Shown: piece after piece, positions 23,119 through 33,726 of the stretch
How positions within the stretch are numbered: position 1 is the first letter of the stretch
How the letters are laid out: each line of letters opens with the position of its first letter
Assembly: GCF_902459465.1 (NCBI RefSeq)
Contig: NC_047062.1
Span: 16,003,994 to 16,067,993, forward strand
DNA from: Asterias rubens
Taxonomy: Eukaryota > Echinodermata > Asteroidea > Forcipulatida > Asteriidae
DNA length: 64,000 bases
Direction: 5' to 3'
The notes under the pieces: model-generated
Seen by the model: only the letters and a program-made list of their open reading frames with translations
Told to the model about the DNA's origin: nothing
Databases searched by the model: none
Position numbers and translations under genes: made by a program

Positions 23119-24153
23119 TTAGGCCAGTTCACGTATTTTCATTGTGCATGCTTTAAGGGAGTAATATTGACCGGTCCATGTTTTCCAAATGATCCCCCAA
23201 CCTGATCCACTAGTAGTTGGGATGTTCCTATCTTCATAGTCAAAGTACTGACCATTGGGGTTTGCCTGCACACATCTGTAATACCACCACCCTCCAGGTC
23301 TGACGACTGCACAGTGAGCATTGTCGTTGACATCATTGTCTTGGTCTTTGGTTGAGAATAGCATTCCGTTATGCAACCTCATCGAGTCACCTGCAGTGCT
23401 TCTCTCATCATACTCGTTGCATGTCAGACGATAATTATCATTGCTTACAGAGAACTGGTTGTAACCGGACCATCCAGTTGAACCATCCCAGTCAAGCAAT
23501 TCAACCCGCAGCTGCCACTTTCCAGACGACTCGGTCAGTTTGCGCAGGTTTTCATTCCCGAGCCAGAATTCTCCAGATGCTTGCCCGAAACCGTCTTGGT
23601 AATCCAGCCAATTTCGATTGAATGCCACTTTGCCATCTATACGTCGCTGGAATACAATCCATCCCCCGTTGTCTGTTTCCATATCACAGTAGACCTTCAA
23701 CCCTTTGCTGATGCTGGGAGGTGAAATGTAGTACTCTCTACTCTCAGTCTGGCCATCTTTGAGTAAGTCAAGACAACTGCATTGCTGAAGTGCAGGTAAA
23801 CGACGAGTACTCTCCTCTGCGTCAAAATACATGCTTTCACAATCCTTCAAAAGTTCATCTGTGTGCTCAGCCCTCGATGCATTGTTTAATTCACAGATTA
23901 GGTTTGTCTCGATGTAATTGACTGAAATGCATTTGGCATCCATGTGGCAGTTACGGACACACTGCACGTGGGATTGAACCCCATGTTGCACACTGTAAGC
24001 GCCATTTTTCAAAGCTCTCTTGTCCGTGCTGTAAAACTTCAAGTCTGTGTGCGTTTGTTCCTTAGAGTCAGCCTGAGTCAGATTTACCATAAGGAGTATA
24101 ACAGCTGCAATAAGTACACATATAAATGCACTGACGTTGTTTTGTTCTTCCAT
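23119..24153 (-). CDS. Fibrinogen-related protein with N-terminal hydrophobic segment and PAN/apple-like region
   Basis: Intronless ORF of 344 residues from the first ATG (24153) to TAA. Residues 9-28 are strongly hydrophobic (AFICVLIAAVILLMVNL) after a short acidic/Asn start, so a signal peptide or a type II membrane anchor. Residues about 38-112 have the Cys spacing of a PAN/apple-like fold (CVRNCHMDAKC, then CEL and C). Residues 126-342 are a full fibrinogen C-terminal domain: CSCLDLL, YCDMETDNGGWIVFQRR, DGFGQASGEFWLGN, the Ca-site loop STKDQDNDVNDNAHC, GGWWYYRC and TMKIREL. Such proteins act outside the cell as lectin-like or matrix/immune recognition factors; the ligand here is unknown. 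Gene-level orthology (ficolin, tenascin, angiopoietin-like) cannot be assigned. The single-exon structure suggests a retrogene or lineage-expanded family. Frame-open sequence continues upstream to 24180 but without an ATG. Confidence 0.92.
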   Translation of the reverse strand: MEEQNNVSAFICVLIAAVILLMVNLTQADSKEQTHTDLKFYSTDKRALKNGAYSVQHGVQSHVQCVRNCHMDAKCISVNYIETNLICELNNASRAEHTDELLKDCESMYFDAEESTRRLPALQQCSCLDLLKDGQTESREYYISPPSISKGLKVYCDMETDNGGWIVFQRRIDGKVAFNRNWLDYQDGFGQASGEFWLGNENLRKLTESSGKWQLRVELLDWDGSTGWSGYNQFSVSNDNYRLTCNEYDERSTAGDSMRLHNGMLFSTKDQDNDVNDNAHCAVVRPGGWWYYRCVQANPNGQYFDYEDRNIPTTSGSGWGIIWKTWTGQYYSLKACTMKIRELA

Positions 24154-24869
24154 AGTGTACCAAAAATCTTTTGAAGACAATCTTTCAAGTTGAGTATTCT
24201 AGTCAGTGTGATTCTTGACACGCGAAATATCAGAATTCCGCTGCCGAGGTTTACCACAACCCGGTGTTTCATCAACCGTCTCCCGTGCAGGACTGCGTCA
24301 ACATGACCAGTTGTGCCCTTAATAAAAAAATAGATAAAAAAACTTAGACGCGAGACAACGTCGCAACAGAGGTTAATGCTTAATTGTCATTTGGAACTGT
24401 TGTGTTGTTCAGGGAAACGGCAGTAATTCATATTTTAAAGCTTTAATAGACATATTTTACTTCTCCCTTTAAGCAGCACTCAAATGGCTGATTCTGATCT
24501 TTATTAATGAAGCATAACTAACGCCGCTGTCCTAAAAACAATGCTTAAGTTTGTTTTGGGGTCAGTAAACTCAGCACCCATCCATAATTTTTCAGTAAAC
24601 ACAACACGACATGCGAAACTGTAAAGCAACTCAGACAGTATATTTTTTGATGAAAACAACGAAAACCAAAAAAGGTGGTTTTGTGGACTGCGCACAAAAA
24701 TAAGAGACAGTCCTATAGGTGTCCTTGTGGGTCTCAGATGCTTTACGATCGACTTTGACATTACTTTTGATGCAAATCCTAACTCGATTTGAAATGATCA
24801 TCCTTGTTCTTTCTGTTTTCTGAGTCCATTAGACAGTAATAAAGTCATATTGCCGAAGTAATAACAACA

Positions 24870-24916
24870 CAGGTTAAGCACCCGACCCTAAAATTTTGGG
24901 TCGGGTGCTTAACCTG
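24870..24916. repeat. 47-bp near-perfect palindrome
   Basis: Arms of 19 bp (caggttaagcacccgaccc and its exact complement) flank a 9-nt loop taaaatttt. It lies at the inner edge of the left outer arm; the right counterpart at about 27667-27683 carries only a single half. Confidence 0.9.
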
Positions 24917-25078
24917 TATTAAATGCCATGTTTCGGTTAAGCCATCAATAGTTTATTGTATATAAATTATTTTGTTTAATGGTTGATGATCATCTTTTTT
25001 CTGTTCTTTTTTATTGTATTCCAAATGGCATGAAGCAGGTTGTTACTCTTCTTCTGAACTATTATTATTTATTTATTT

Positions 25079-25307
25079 TCAGGGTAAGTGGCCTTGCTTG
25101 CCCCAATAGGAAGAACAATCTTCATTTTTTCCACAATGCATGATATTAGTTTCTGTATTTGCATCCTTTCATCTAAGCCCTCTACATTAGATTGTCATGC
25201 TGTTGGTTTCTATGGAGACAAATAAACATATCATCTTAAGAATAATTTTCAAGTGGGCGTTTTTTCTTGGGTAAATGGGATAAAGTGATGAAAATTAGAT
25301 GAAAAAT
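25079..25307 (+). repeat. Segmental direct repeat, copy 2 (no MITE)
   Basis: Uninterrupted counterpart of 21291-21925. The two copies bracket the fibrinogen-related gene at 23119-24153. Confidence 0.78.
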
Positions 25308-25992
25308 AATGACGAGAAAAAAAGAATTATGTTGCAAACTGCTTACCAATTAAAATGAACTATGGTATAAATGCATGCAGATAAATGGCCTGACCTTTCG
25401 CACCGAGCCTTTCTACTCGAAGGCCAAACAAACAAACATTCATAAGTTATCATTGGTTAGCCTCTGCTAGGGTCGAAACTTCAGGCACTAACTATTCTTT
25501 TTGGCAGAAAGGCAAGTTGTAAACAAGAATAAGGAGACAAGGGGCGGTTGAGGGAAGGGGCTGGTTTGACCACAAGAAGTTGAAACAAGGAAGGTTGTAT
25601 TTAAAAGATTGACTAATTAGTACACTATAAACTGCAATAAAGCTTTCATAGCAACAACTACTTCATCTGCATGCTTCATCAGATGCATGAAAAGACAGAA
25701 TCAAAGGTGGGAAGAAGGAGAGCAAGTGTCTTAAAAATAAAGATGGAAACATAACGTCACGGAAGATAAGAACCGTAGCAGCAAACAAAAGCAGGAGTTT
25801 CAATGTAGAAAATGAAGAAGTATTGAGAGATGATCTATTTTCAGAAATTTCTTTTCTAAATTATATGACAGGTCGTTGTTAAAAGAGGGAGAAAAAAGCA
25901 TCCACAGATATGAAAACAACACCACGGAACGCAAAGGCCGTATGCAGTAAGCAAAGGCAAGAGTTATAGAAAATGTATTAAACTAAAATACT

Positions 25993-26065
25993 AGCCCCCA
26001 GTGAGATTTGAACTCACGACCCCTGGTTTACAAGACCAGTGCTCTAACCACTGAGCTATGGAGGC
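25993..26065 (-). tRNA. tRNA-Thr(TGT), left copy
   Basis: Complete 73-nt cloverleaf on the minus strand: acceptor GCCTCCA/TGGGGGC with one G-T pair, D arm GCTC/GAGC, anticodon stem CTGGT/ACCAG around loop CTTGTAA, T arm GTGAG/CTCAC with TTCAAAT loop. No intron. A TTTT tract follows the 3' end (aaaa at 25985-25988 on the plus strand). It lies in the left arm of the inverted duplication. Confidence 0.96.
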
Positions 26066-26448
26066 TGACATATTGAACGAGCTGAAATAAGCTAATTTAT
26101 TGAGTGCTCTCGCTCTTGTGTTTACCAACAGGGCGGGTAAAAGTTTAAGACGTTGTGTTTACCTAACCTAAGTTTTGTTCAGTTGTTACCGAGCCAGTCT
26201 TAGTATGCTTTGCGGTCTTATTAAAACATTTTAAGACGTTTAAAGCCCTTATAACAGACGTGTGATTTCCATTATCTTATAGATTTCTATATAGAGTTCG
26301 TGCCGTTGCAGAATATTAAAACATTTGAAATTGTAGAATATTTACAAGTTTGTAAAATATCGCTTTAACTGCCGTAGGGTCTATATTGATAAACGTTTTA
26401 AATCAAACGCCAGATGTTCGCGATAGATTTATTTATACACATGATCAC

Positions 26449-26849
26449 TTAAAGGGAAGGTTTGGTAATTACTCTTAAAATTAATTATAATGAGAATAAC
26501 TTATGATTAATATGTGTTCAGTTATTCAAGATATTTACGATGAAATTTGCTAAATTTAATTTGCTAACATCTGTTGTGTAGAAATGGAACAAATGGAGAA
26601 AGCTGATGAATGCGTCACCAATAGGAATCACGGTTTCCCCACATTTCAAAATCAACAATCAATCAATGTTGTTCTGTGTTTCTACTTTACTATTTTCATT
26701 TAGTAAATTATTATTTACCACTGGATTTCTCCCCATTCATTTTCGGCACAATTTTCTGGTGTTCCTAAAAATGCTTCATACCCGCTGTAGGCTTCTTACC
26801 AGAATTGTTTATTTCAAGAGTGATTACCAAATGCATCCCTTCCCTTTAA
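26449..26849 (+). mobile_element. TTAA MITE, related family, in the inverted-repeat spacer
   Basis: Ends ttaaagggaaggtttggtaa and ttaccaaatgcatcccttcc then ctttaa, with TTAA at both flanks. The interior differs from the main family. Confidence 0.75.
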
Positions 26850-27320
26850 GTGAGTATATAATTATAATAAAGTCTGCCATGAACACCTGTTGTTTAATAA
26901 AAACGTAAATCAATAACAAATTAAAGGATGAGATTTAACAAATTTGTAAAATATTCTAGACCTACGACGGGCACATACTCTGTGCATGGCACCAAAAAAA
27001 CCCACACCGAGGTTTAAGACACAATATGGACAACTTCTTTCCCATTTGCCTTGGACTAACCTCTTAAAAGTTTTAAGGCGCAAAATGAAATCCTCAAAAT
27101 CTTGGAAATCACACGTCTGTTATAAGAGTTTAAGTGTCCATTAAGCTGATATTGGAAGACAATGTTTTACATTAAAGCATGCTAAGACTGGCTTGGTAAC
27201 AATTGAACAAAACCTGAAGTTAGCCAAGCATAACATTTAAAACTTCACCCCGCCCTGTTGGTAAACACAAGAGCGAGAGCACTCAATAAGTTAGCTTATT
27301 TCAGCTCGTTCAACATGTAA

Positions 27321-27393
27321 GCCTCCATAGCTCAGTGGTTAGAGCACTGGTCTTGTAAACCAGGGGTCGTGAGTTCAAATCTCACTGGGGGCT
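27321..27393 (+). tRNA. tRNA-Thr(TGT), right copy
   Basis: Base-for-base identical over 73 nt to the copy at 25993-26065 but in the opposite orientation. Anticodon TGT at 27374-27376. A TTTTTT terminator lies at 27397-27402. Flanks are clearly diverged from the left copy while the tRNA body is not. Confidence 0.96.
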
Positions 27394-28529
27394 AGTATTT
27401 TTTAGTTTACTACATTTTCTATAAACTCCTGATTTTGCTTACTGCTACGGCCTTGAAGTTCCGTTGTGTTAACTGTGTTCATCTTCATTTTTGGACACTT
27501 TTTCTCCCTCTTATAACAACAACCTGTCATATAATTTAGAAAAGACATTTCTGAAAAGTGATTATCTCTGATTATTTAAGAAAATAATTTCTTTTTATAA
27601 GATGAAGACAATTATTGGTGGCCTAACCTTGTGCCGTTATAAGTACATAAACACGGCATTTGAAATACCGGGTGCTTAACCTGTATTGTTACTACTTCGG
27701 CAGTATGACTTTATTACTATGTAATGGACTCATCAGGCCTAATGCATTGACAAAGCGAACAAAGATGATCATTTCAATCCAAAATACGGGGTTTTCAAAA
27801 AAATAATAATAATAAGTCGACCAAATAGCATCTGAAAACCCACAAAGACACCATTGCTAATGGTTTTGTCCAAAACTGTCGACTTTGGTTTTCGTTGTTT
27901 TCATCAAACAAGTTACAATCTGAGTTGCCTTTAACAGAGTTTTGCAGGCTGTGTTGTGTTATACTGAAAACTGATGGACGGGGACATTCACTGACCTCCA
28001 AAGACAAATTTAACGGTTTTGAGTACAACGGCGTTAGTTATGCTACATTAAAGATCAGAATCAGCCGATGGGTGCTGCTTAATAGGAGAAGTAAATGGCT
28101 TTTTTCGAAGTATTACTTTTGATGGTAATTGGCAAAAAAATCCAAACGGCTTACATGCCGAAAATTAACAGGAAATCTTAAGTTTAACTGTCCCGAAATA
28201 TATTTCATGTATTTACGACTCTGTAGAGACTCGTAAGCAGAAAGTTATAATAGTTGCTTATGGGAAGTTTATTAGCGTTGTGCACACCATGTTTGGAAGA
28301 TAGCGCCCTCTCGCGGGGAAATATGTAACAAATTAAAACACCCGGGAAAGAGTGGTCTTCCTTTTTTCTACATTTCGATTCACATCTGCACATAGGTTTT
28401 ACGTTTACTGTGAGTTTAAAATGTCATTAGCCTGTGTTCTTTTATACAAAATAACAACCTTCTGTTAGGGCTCCGGGGTTGGCCGCGTTGTCTCCTCCCT
28501 AAAAAAATGTCAAATTTCTAACCGAAGAG

Positions 28530-28684
28530 TAGTCTTGGTTCCAAGACCATTGCTGTTGCGCGGTCACACACAACCAACGTTCCGATCTAAGCACGGCAAA
28601 CACTGTACACGACAGTTTTTGCCGTGCATAATCGGAACGTTGGTTGTGTGTGACCACGCAACACCAATGGTCTTGGAACCTAGA
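28530..28684. mobile_element. Long hairpin element with 12-bp flanking direct repeat
   Basis: Arms of about 70 bp (ggttccaagaccattgctgt onwards, and its complement ending atggtcttggaacc) pair with few mismatches. The direct repeat ctaaccgaagag lies immediately outside at 28518-28529 and 28685-28696. Confidence 0.85.
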
Positions 28685-29145
28685 CTAACCGAAGAGCAGC
28701 GCGAGCTGTTTTTGAAACATACATGTGAAAAGTTTGACCTATTATGGTAAAGGCAGATCATTTTTTGATTGACCATTTCTTCGGCAGAAGTTCGACATCC
28801 AAAGAAAAAGGGATATCTGTGCGAAGATTGTATGACTATGAGTGCGTGTACCAAGTTTTCCAAATACAGTTCAAACCATTTTGCTTACCATAGTAACTTG
28901 AACAAACACTCTGCGCTTGTAAAATTCGCAAAGGAATCTCTATTATTTGTATTAGTTTTATTCTCGTCGTCTGAAAAGGCAGGCAAGTATGCACCTACAA
29001 TACTGTCATTGGTTAATTCTAATTATGTGATAAATCCACTGCCGTGCTGTGTGATCATAGAGCAGTGTCATAGGGCCTCGCTACCATGAGCAGCGCGTCA
29101 TACCTCTCGTCCCACTGGTGGGATGACCAGGAGCGGCGAGATCGT

Positions 29146-29211
29146 ACCCCACATGGAACGAGGGTCATATGGTTAGCTACCCCACATGGAACGAGGGTCA
29201 TATGATTAGCT
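29146..29211 (+). repeat. 33-bp unit in two tandem copies
   Basis: The accccacatggaacgagggt unit runs 29146-29178 and 29179-29211 with one mismatch. A looser repeat of cttcgctgctaa and gataaaagca follows to about 29360. Confidence 0.88.
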
Positions 29212-29936
29212 AACTTCGCTGCTGATTTCGCTGCTAGAACAGCGACAGATCTCGATAAAAGCAATTATTTGTTCCACGTTCACACGAGTAGCTAGCTATA
29301 CTTCGCTGCTAACTTTGCTGCTAACTGACAGCGAGCCATCATGATAAAAGCACTATAACAGCAAATGATGGACAGGTTCTCAAATGCCGTATTTCTTTTT
29401 AACAAGTTAGCCTACATAATATGATTTACAGCCTCGACCATGAAACTCGTATACCTACCCACAAATTGCTCTTCTGATTTACGGGGGGTGGCTCACCGAT
29501 CGTTCCTCGGAAAATTAAATACAGGTGCAAAGTTTTGATTGAAATCTTCCAACTTTGGTCTTAGGCTGACAAGACGTAAAGACAGTTATATTCTAAATTT
29601 GATTTACGACTTTGTTAGATTTACGACTTTAGACTGTGGATTTAGCGCCTGTTATCGGTTTTAATGACTAGAGACCGTCAACAAAATAACTTACGTGTGT
29701 CTCTGAATGACGTTAGGCCTATCACGAAACGCAGTCGTGAAGATGGTTGCAGGTGGTTTTTGGAACCGTTTAATTGCTTGAATCATATTATATAAATTTA
29801 GATGTTCACAATTAAATTAAGGTGTAAACATTTCATTATACCGAAGGATTTTTTTTTTTTTTATATTTTGCAAAATAAAAAATCCTGAGCAAATAATGTC
29901 CACGCATGAAGAATATCCTGTAATTGGAATGCACCT

Positions 29937-29971
29937 TCTGAGAAGCGTTACTGGCAGTAACGCTTCTCAGA
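29937..29971. repeat. Perfect 16-bp stem palindrome
   Basis: Arm tctgagaagcgttact and its exact complement around ggc. It heads a dispersed repeat (see 30000-30085 and 45613-45690). Confidence 0.9.
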
Positions 29972-29999
29972 TTCAAATTTTGGGGAATAAAAACTTATT

Positions 30000-30085
30000 T
30001 CGAAGTGAAATGTTTACCCGTATGCTTTAAATCGGAAGCTGCTTTATGCTTCTAATCAAAAGTTGTAAATGTCATTAATTTTAAA
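30000..30085 (+). repeat. Dispersed repeat, copy 1
   Basis: Shares cgaagtgaaatgttta, aagctgc and cttctaatcaaaagttgta blocks with 45613-45690 in the same order. Confidence 0.65.
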
Positions 30086-30560
30086 AGTGATGCCAAGCGT
30101 ATATGTTCCCGTTTAAAGCAACAAATTCCAGTGATGATGACATGAGCGGCAGTTGTGCAACATTCATATTGTTCACAGGTAACCGAAACGGTTGTCAAGT
30201 CGTATTCTCGGGTGTTCTTTGGTGATTTGTTATTTTTATTTTACTTCCAAATATATGTCATCGAACTTAAAATACTTTCTGAACAATATTATATAAGTTT
30301 GTAAAGCCATAAACAGAATCACACACACGTAAAATTCCACAACGGCGTGGACCAACATGACCCCGGACGTTAAAATATTTGCGAGAATGGCAGTTTGAGT
30401 CTGTTGCTGAACATAACATTATTTTCACAGAACCGCGAATCTACAGCTCTCTTTTTTGGCGACTTTCCAAAAGCTGCAAGAGACAAACTCCGACTTCTGT
30501 GCATCACTGTTCCTAAAACTGAGGAACATGAACTTGATGTTTGTCAAAGAATTACTAACA

Positions 30561-30935
30561 AAAGGCACTGGACAGTATTGGTAATATTACTCAAAATAGT
30601 TGTGAGCATAAAAACTTACTTGCGTGACGAGCAATTGAGAGCTGTTGATAGTATACAACATTGTGAGAAAACTCGCTCTGAAGTAACGTAGCTTTTGAGA
30701 AAAATTTCTCACTCAAATAATAAAAACAAACTTCAGGACTGAAGCCTTTTATTATGCATCTGAAATCACATGTTGTGCAACAACTGTGTTCCATGTTTTT
30801 ATTTTCTCTTCTTACTTCGATTACCAATTGAGTCCAAATGTTCACCAGATTGTTTTATTCAAGCTATGCATAATGTTGAGATAGGCTATACCATGAGAGT
30901 ACTGGTCTTTGACTATCACCAAAATGTGCCTTTAA
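30561..30935 (+). mobile_element. TTAA MITE family copy
   Basis: Starts aaaggcactggacagtattg and ends aaaatgtgcctttaa. Its centre is the acttcaggactgaagcc type. Confidence 0.85.
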
Positions 30936-31169
30936 AAACACTGTTGCAATGAACGTACAGGATGCAGACATATCCCTTACGGTAATCCTCAACGGTCCTT
31001 GATGGCAACTAGTTTCGAGGAAATGTCGGAAAGGCGTAACATTGATGTCGGGAACATCTCTTACTAAACATGAACGTTCTGAAATGACTTGCCAGATGAA
31101 TCATCCCAAAACAACTGTCAAAGACATGTAGACCATTTAAACGCAAAATAGTCGGAACGCGCGCGTGTA

Positions 31170-31635
31170 GGCGTGGACTAAGGTGCATGCTGGGCCCAAT
31201 TTCTTAAGCTGCTTAAGCACTTAAGCTTGCCTAAGCAACAAAATTAATTGCTTAGTAAAATCAGATTACCGGCCAAGACTCCACTCAATTGTTATGCTAA
31301 GTAAACAACAGCTAAATACTAGTCATAAGCAATGTATATGGCATGAAATTTTGGCCAGTAACATGTGTAAAATAAGCGAGCTATTTTCGCGCAAATTTTT
31401 TGCTTAAGCAGCTCTATGAAATTGGCCCCTGGTCTTAGCGATCAGGAGTGCGTTTTGGATGGCGACCCCTACCAAAGCCCAACCGACCAACAAGCCGGTT
31501 ACCGGTTGGTCTGAACAGCATCATCACCGCTCTTAACCGAACATGCGAAAACGCTCAACCGATGACCATGTTTTGGGCCGTCAAAACGCTCCAGGTTTGA
31601 TCGCTATAGACCAGCATGCACCTCGTTCTACAGTA
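31170..31635. mobile_element. Foldback element interrupted by a CTG/CAG MITE
   Basis: With 31193-31428 removed, aaggtgcatgctgg plus tcttagcgatcagga pairs with tgatcgctatagaccagcat and gcacctcg at the right end, and gcgttttgg pairs with caaaacgct further in. Confidence 0.7.
31193..31428. mobile_element. CTG/CAG-site MITE, nested in a foldback element
   Basis: Ends ggcccaatttcttaagctgc and gcagctctatgaaattggcc, flanked by CTG at 31190-31192 and 31429-31431. It interrupts the left arm of a larger palindrome. Confidence 0.88.
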
Positions 31636-32057
31636 ACTGTTATATATATTTAAAAAAATCAGCGAATTCCGCAATCATGGCAAAAGTGTAGTCTCATCCA
31701 AATAATAGCTTCGTACATTAAACTTGAAATTGGAGTTTAGGCAAATTCGCAACCCCCCCCCCCACCCTATTGAGACGTAGGCAACTCTCTCACTCACTCC
31801 CGTGATGGGTCGCTATTACACGGGCACGGTTTCCGCTTGTCTCCGGTTTGTCTGTTTGCCTGATGTAACCTTGTAACTGCCTATTAATTTGATCTGTCGT
31901 AACTCACTGGAACTTCCACTGACGCACGGCTTGAACGCAATTCACTTGTCAAGAAATACAAATCTGAGGTCTCACTGTTTAATTTTGCTTCTTAATTTTG
32001 TTCTTGTCGAAAGGAACGCATGATTGCTTCTGCTCGAATTTGAGGCTATTTGTGAAC

Positions 32058-32100
32058 TCAATTCAATTCAATTCAATTAAAAAAACTTTAATCATCCTTT
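32058..32100 (-). mobile_element. LINE-like 3' tail fragment
   Basis: (CAATT)n next to aaaaaaactttaatcat; on the minus strand a short body ends in (AATTG)n as at 22358. Confidence 0.3.
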
Positions 32101-32140
32101 GCAAGCAATTACAACAGTTGACCAGCTCCATATAAAAGTA

Positions 32141-32524
32141 TTAAAGGAACATTACAGAATTGGTTTTTGCTAACAAAACAGTTGCTGGCAGTGTAGGCAC
32201 TTTATGTAATCCACCACATACATAAACTGACAAACCTGTAGAAGTTTGAGATCGATCGTCCATCTGGGTCACGAGAGAATAGTGAAAAACCGATTACGAA
32301 TTTTGCATTGCATCGATGCCAAAATAAAAATGAATAAAACGCTCACTGAGCGATAAACTCTAAACGCGAAGTTAGATTATTTATTTCTCATCAAATATGA
32401 CTTTTCAGACATAAATATTTCAAGGGATGTTTTCTACTATCATTATCATTAGACCATGTAAGTTTTAGGTAAATCTGTGATCTTCACGATTTTTGTTTCT
32501 TCCAATTCTGTAACGTTCCTTTAA
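32141..32524. mobile_element. TTAA-flanked MITE with a distinct 21-bp TIR
   Basis: Ends ttaaaggaacattacagaat and attctgtaacgttcctttaa, an inverted repeat with one mismatch and TTAA on both sides. The interior is unrelated to the main TTAA family. Confidence 0.85.
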
Positions 32525-33726
32525 GAGAAATATACAATACATATGAAATGAGTAAGAAGAAAATAAACACTGTTACTGTTAGAACCGGGGCAAGCGGGCA
32601 CAATATGCCAGCACCACCGCCACCGCTGAACACTCAGGGCCAATCCAGGGTAACATCGCATTTTCTGACTTTCCCCGATCTCATCTACAGTCGTATTGTA
32701 AACCAAAAAAATTCATATGGGGTAATTTTTTACCATGGCAACCCCTTGTTTGACGTTGGGTCAAATGATTTATATTCCTAGTTGTTTGTTGTTCTTCTTT
32801 TGACCACTACGTCATCATGGAAATGAGCATTACTAGCAAGTTTAATTAAAATCAATCCACAACTTTAGAAAATACAAAGAGGGAGGCATCCCCCCTAAAA
32901 AGTTAGCCCCAGTGACCCAAATCCCTGATTCCTTGAAAGTCAAAGCCAGGTTGTGTTAGTGCTAGGGTTAAGGACAAATTGTCTCCAATTTATCGGCCAT
33001 TTCATGATTTCGAATTGACTTTACGTCAGCAGGAAAATCTACAGCCCGTGTTTTATTGTCGTTGATTGAATTGTACTCTTTTTGTAGTTTCCCTCTGTTG
33101 AGTGTTAATTGCTGTGACAAATATTTCACACATAGTTGATGTTACCTAACGGACCATACCCCTTTAATCTTCTCAATATTATGCATTGTTACAGCTGCGC
33201 TTGTTTTGTTCATCTAAAGTCTCATTACAATCATATATGGTTCATTACAATCATATGGTTCCAATCCGTCAAACACCGGAGAGTGCACCTTTAAATCAAA
33301 CGACTGTCTGATATATGACTTGAGTGGATTAGTTCAACCCCGAAGTGGATCAGACAACCAACTCAATAGCCTGGTATGCCTTTTGATGCAGTAGTAATCC
33401 CAAACTTGATCTCTTACCCTCTGTCTACGCACCGCATCTACGCCGTGCTCTGGAGTAAATACACGGGGCAGCTGCAGCGGGGCAAACCCCGGGCAACCCC
33501 TACAGACTACTATCACTTGATTGACTGTATGTAGCTCAGTCAGGCGTTGTCAGAACTTCAGGAAGTTTCATAGAGAGGTGACTAATGTTTGGGTCTGTCT
33601 TCGGATTCACTCACTGCTGTATACACACACCATACACACTACGCGCGGTATCGTGTCAAGTAGTAGTAGTAGTTAGTAGTATGTAATAAACAGTCTGTCG
33701 ATCAGATCACAGCTGACTGTTACAGA

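Larger units (their letters stand above)
24459..28091. repeat. Composite inverted duplication with tRNA-Thr in each arm
   Basis: Inner arms are 25825-26270 and 27104-27570, outer arms 24459-24917 and 27667-28091. Each pairs as a reverse complement over hundreds of bases, with obvious mismatches and small indels. The spacer 26271-27103 holds a TTAA MITE. The left side has about 0.9 kb between outer and inner arms (24918-25824) against about 0.1 kb on the right, so one side gained or lost DNA. No protein gene is recognised inside. Confidence 0.88.
28700..33700. other. Intergenic DNA between the inverted duplication and the fibrillin-like gene
   Basis: Holds tandem repeats, MITEs and hairpins listed separately. 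The remainder (29400-29900, 32530-33700) shows no convincing ORF or RNA. Confidence 0.5.

Noticed and set aside
24153-24180. Upstream extension of the fibrinogen-related ORF
   Set aside because: The frame is open but the extension starts with TTG; the first ATG is at 24153 and directly precedes the hydrophobic segment.
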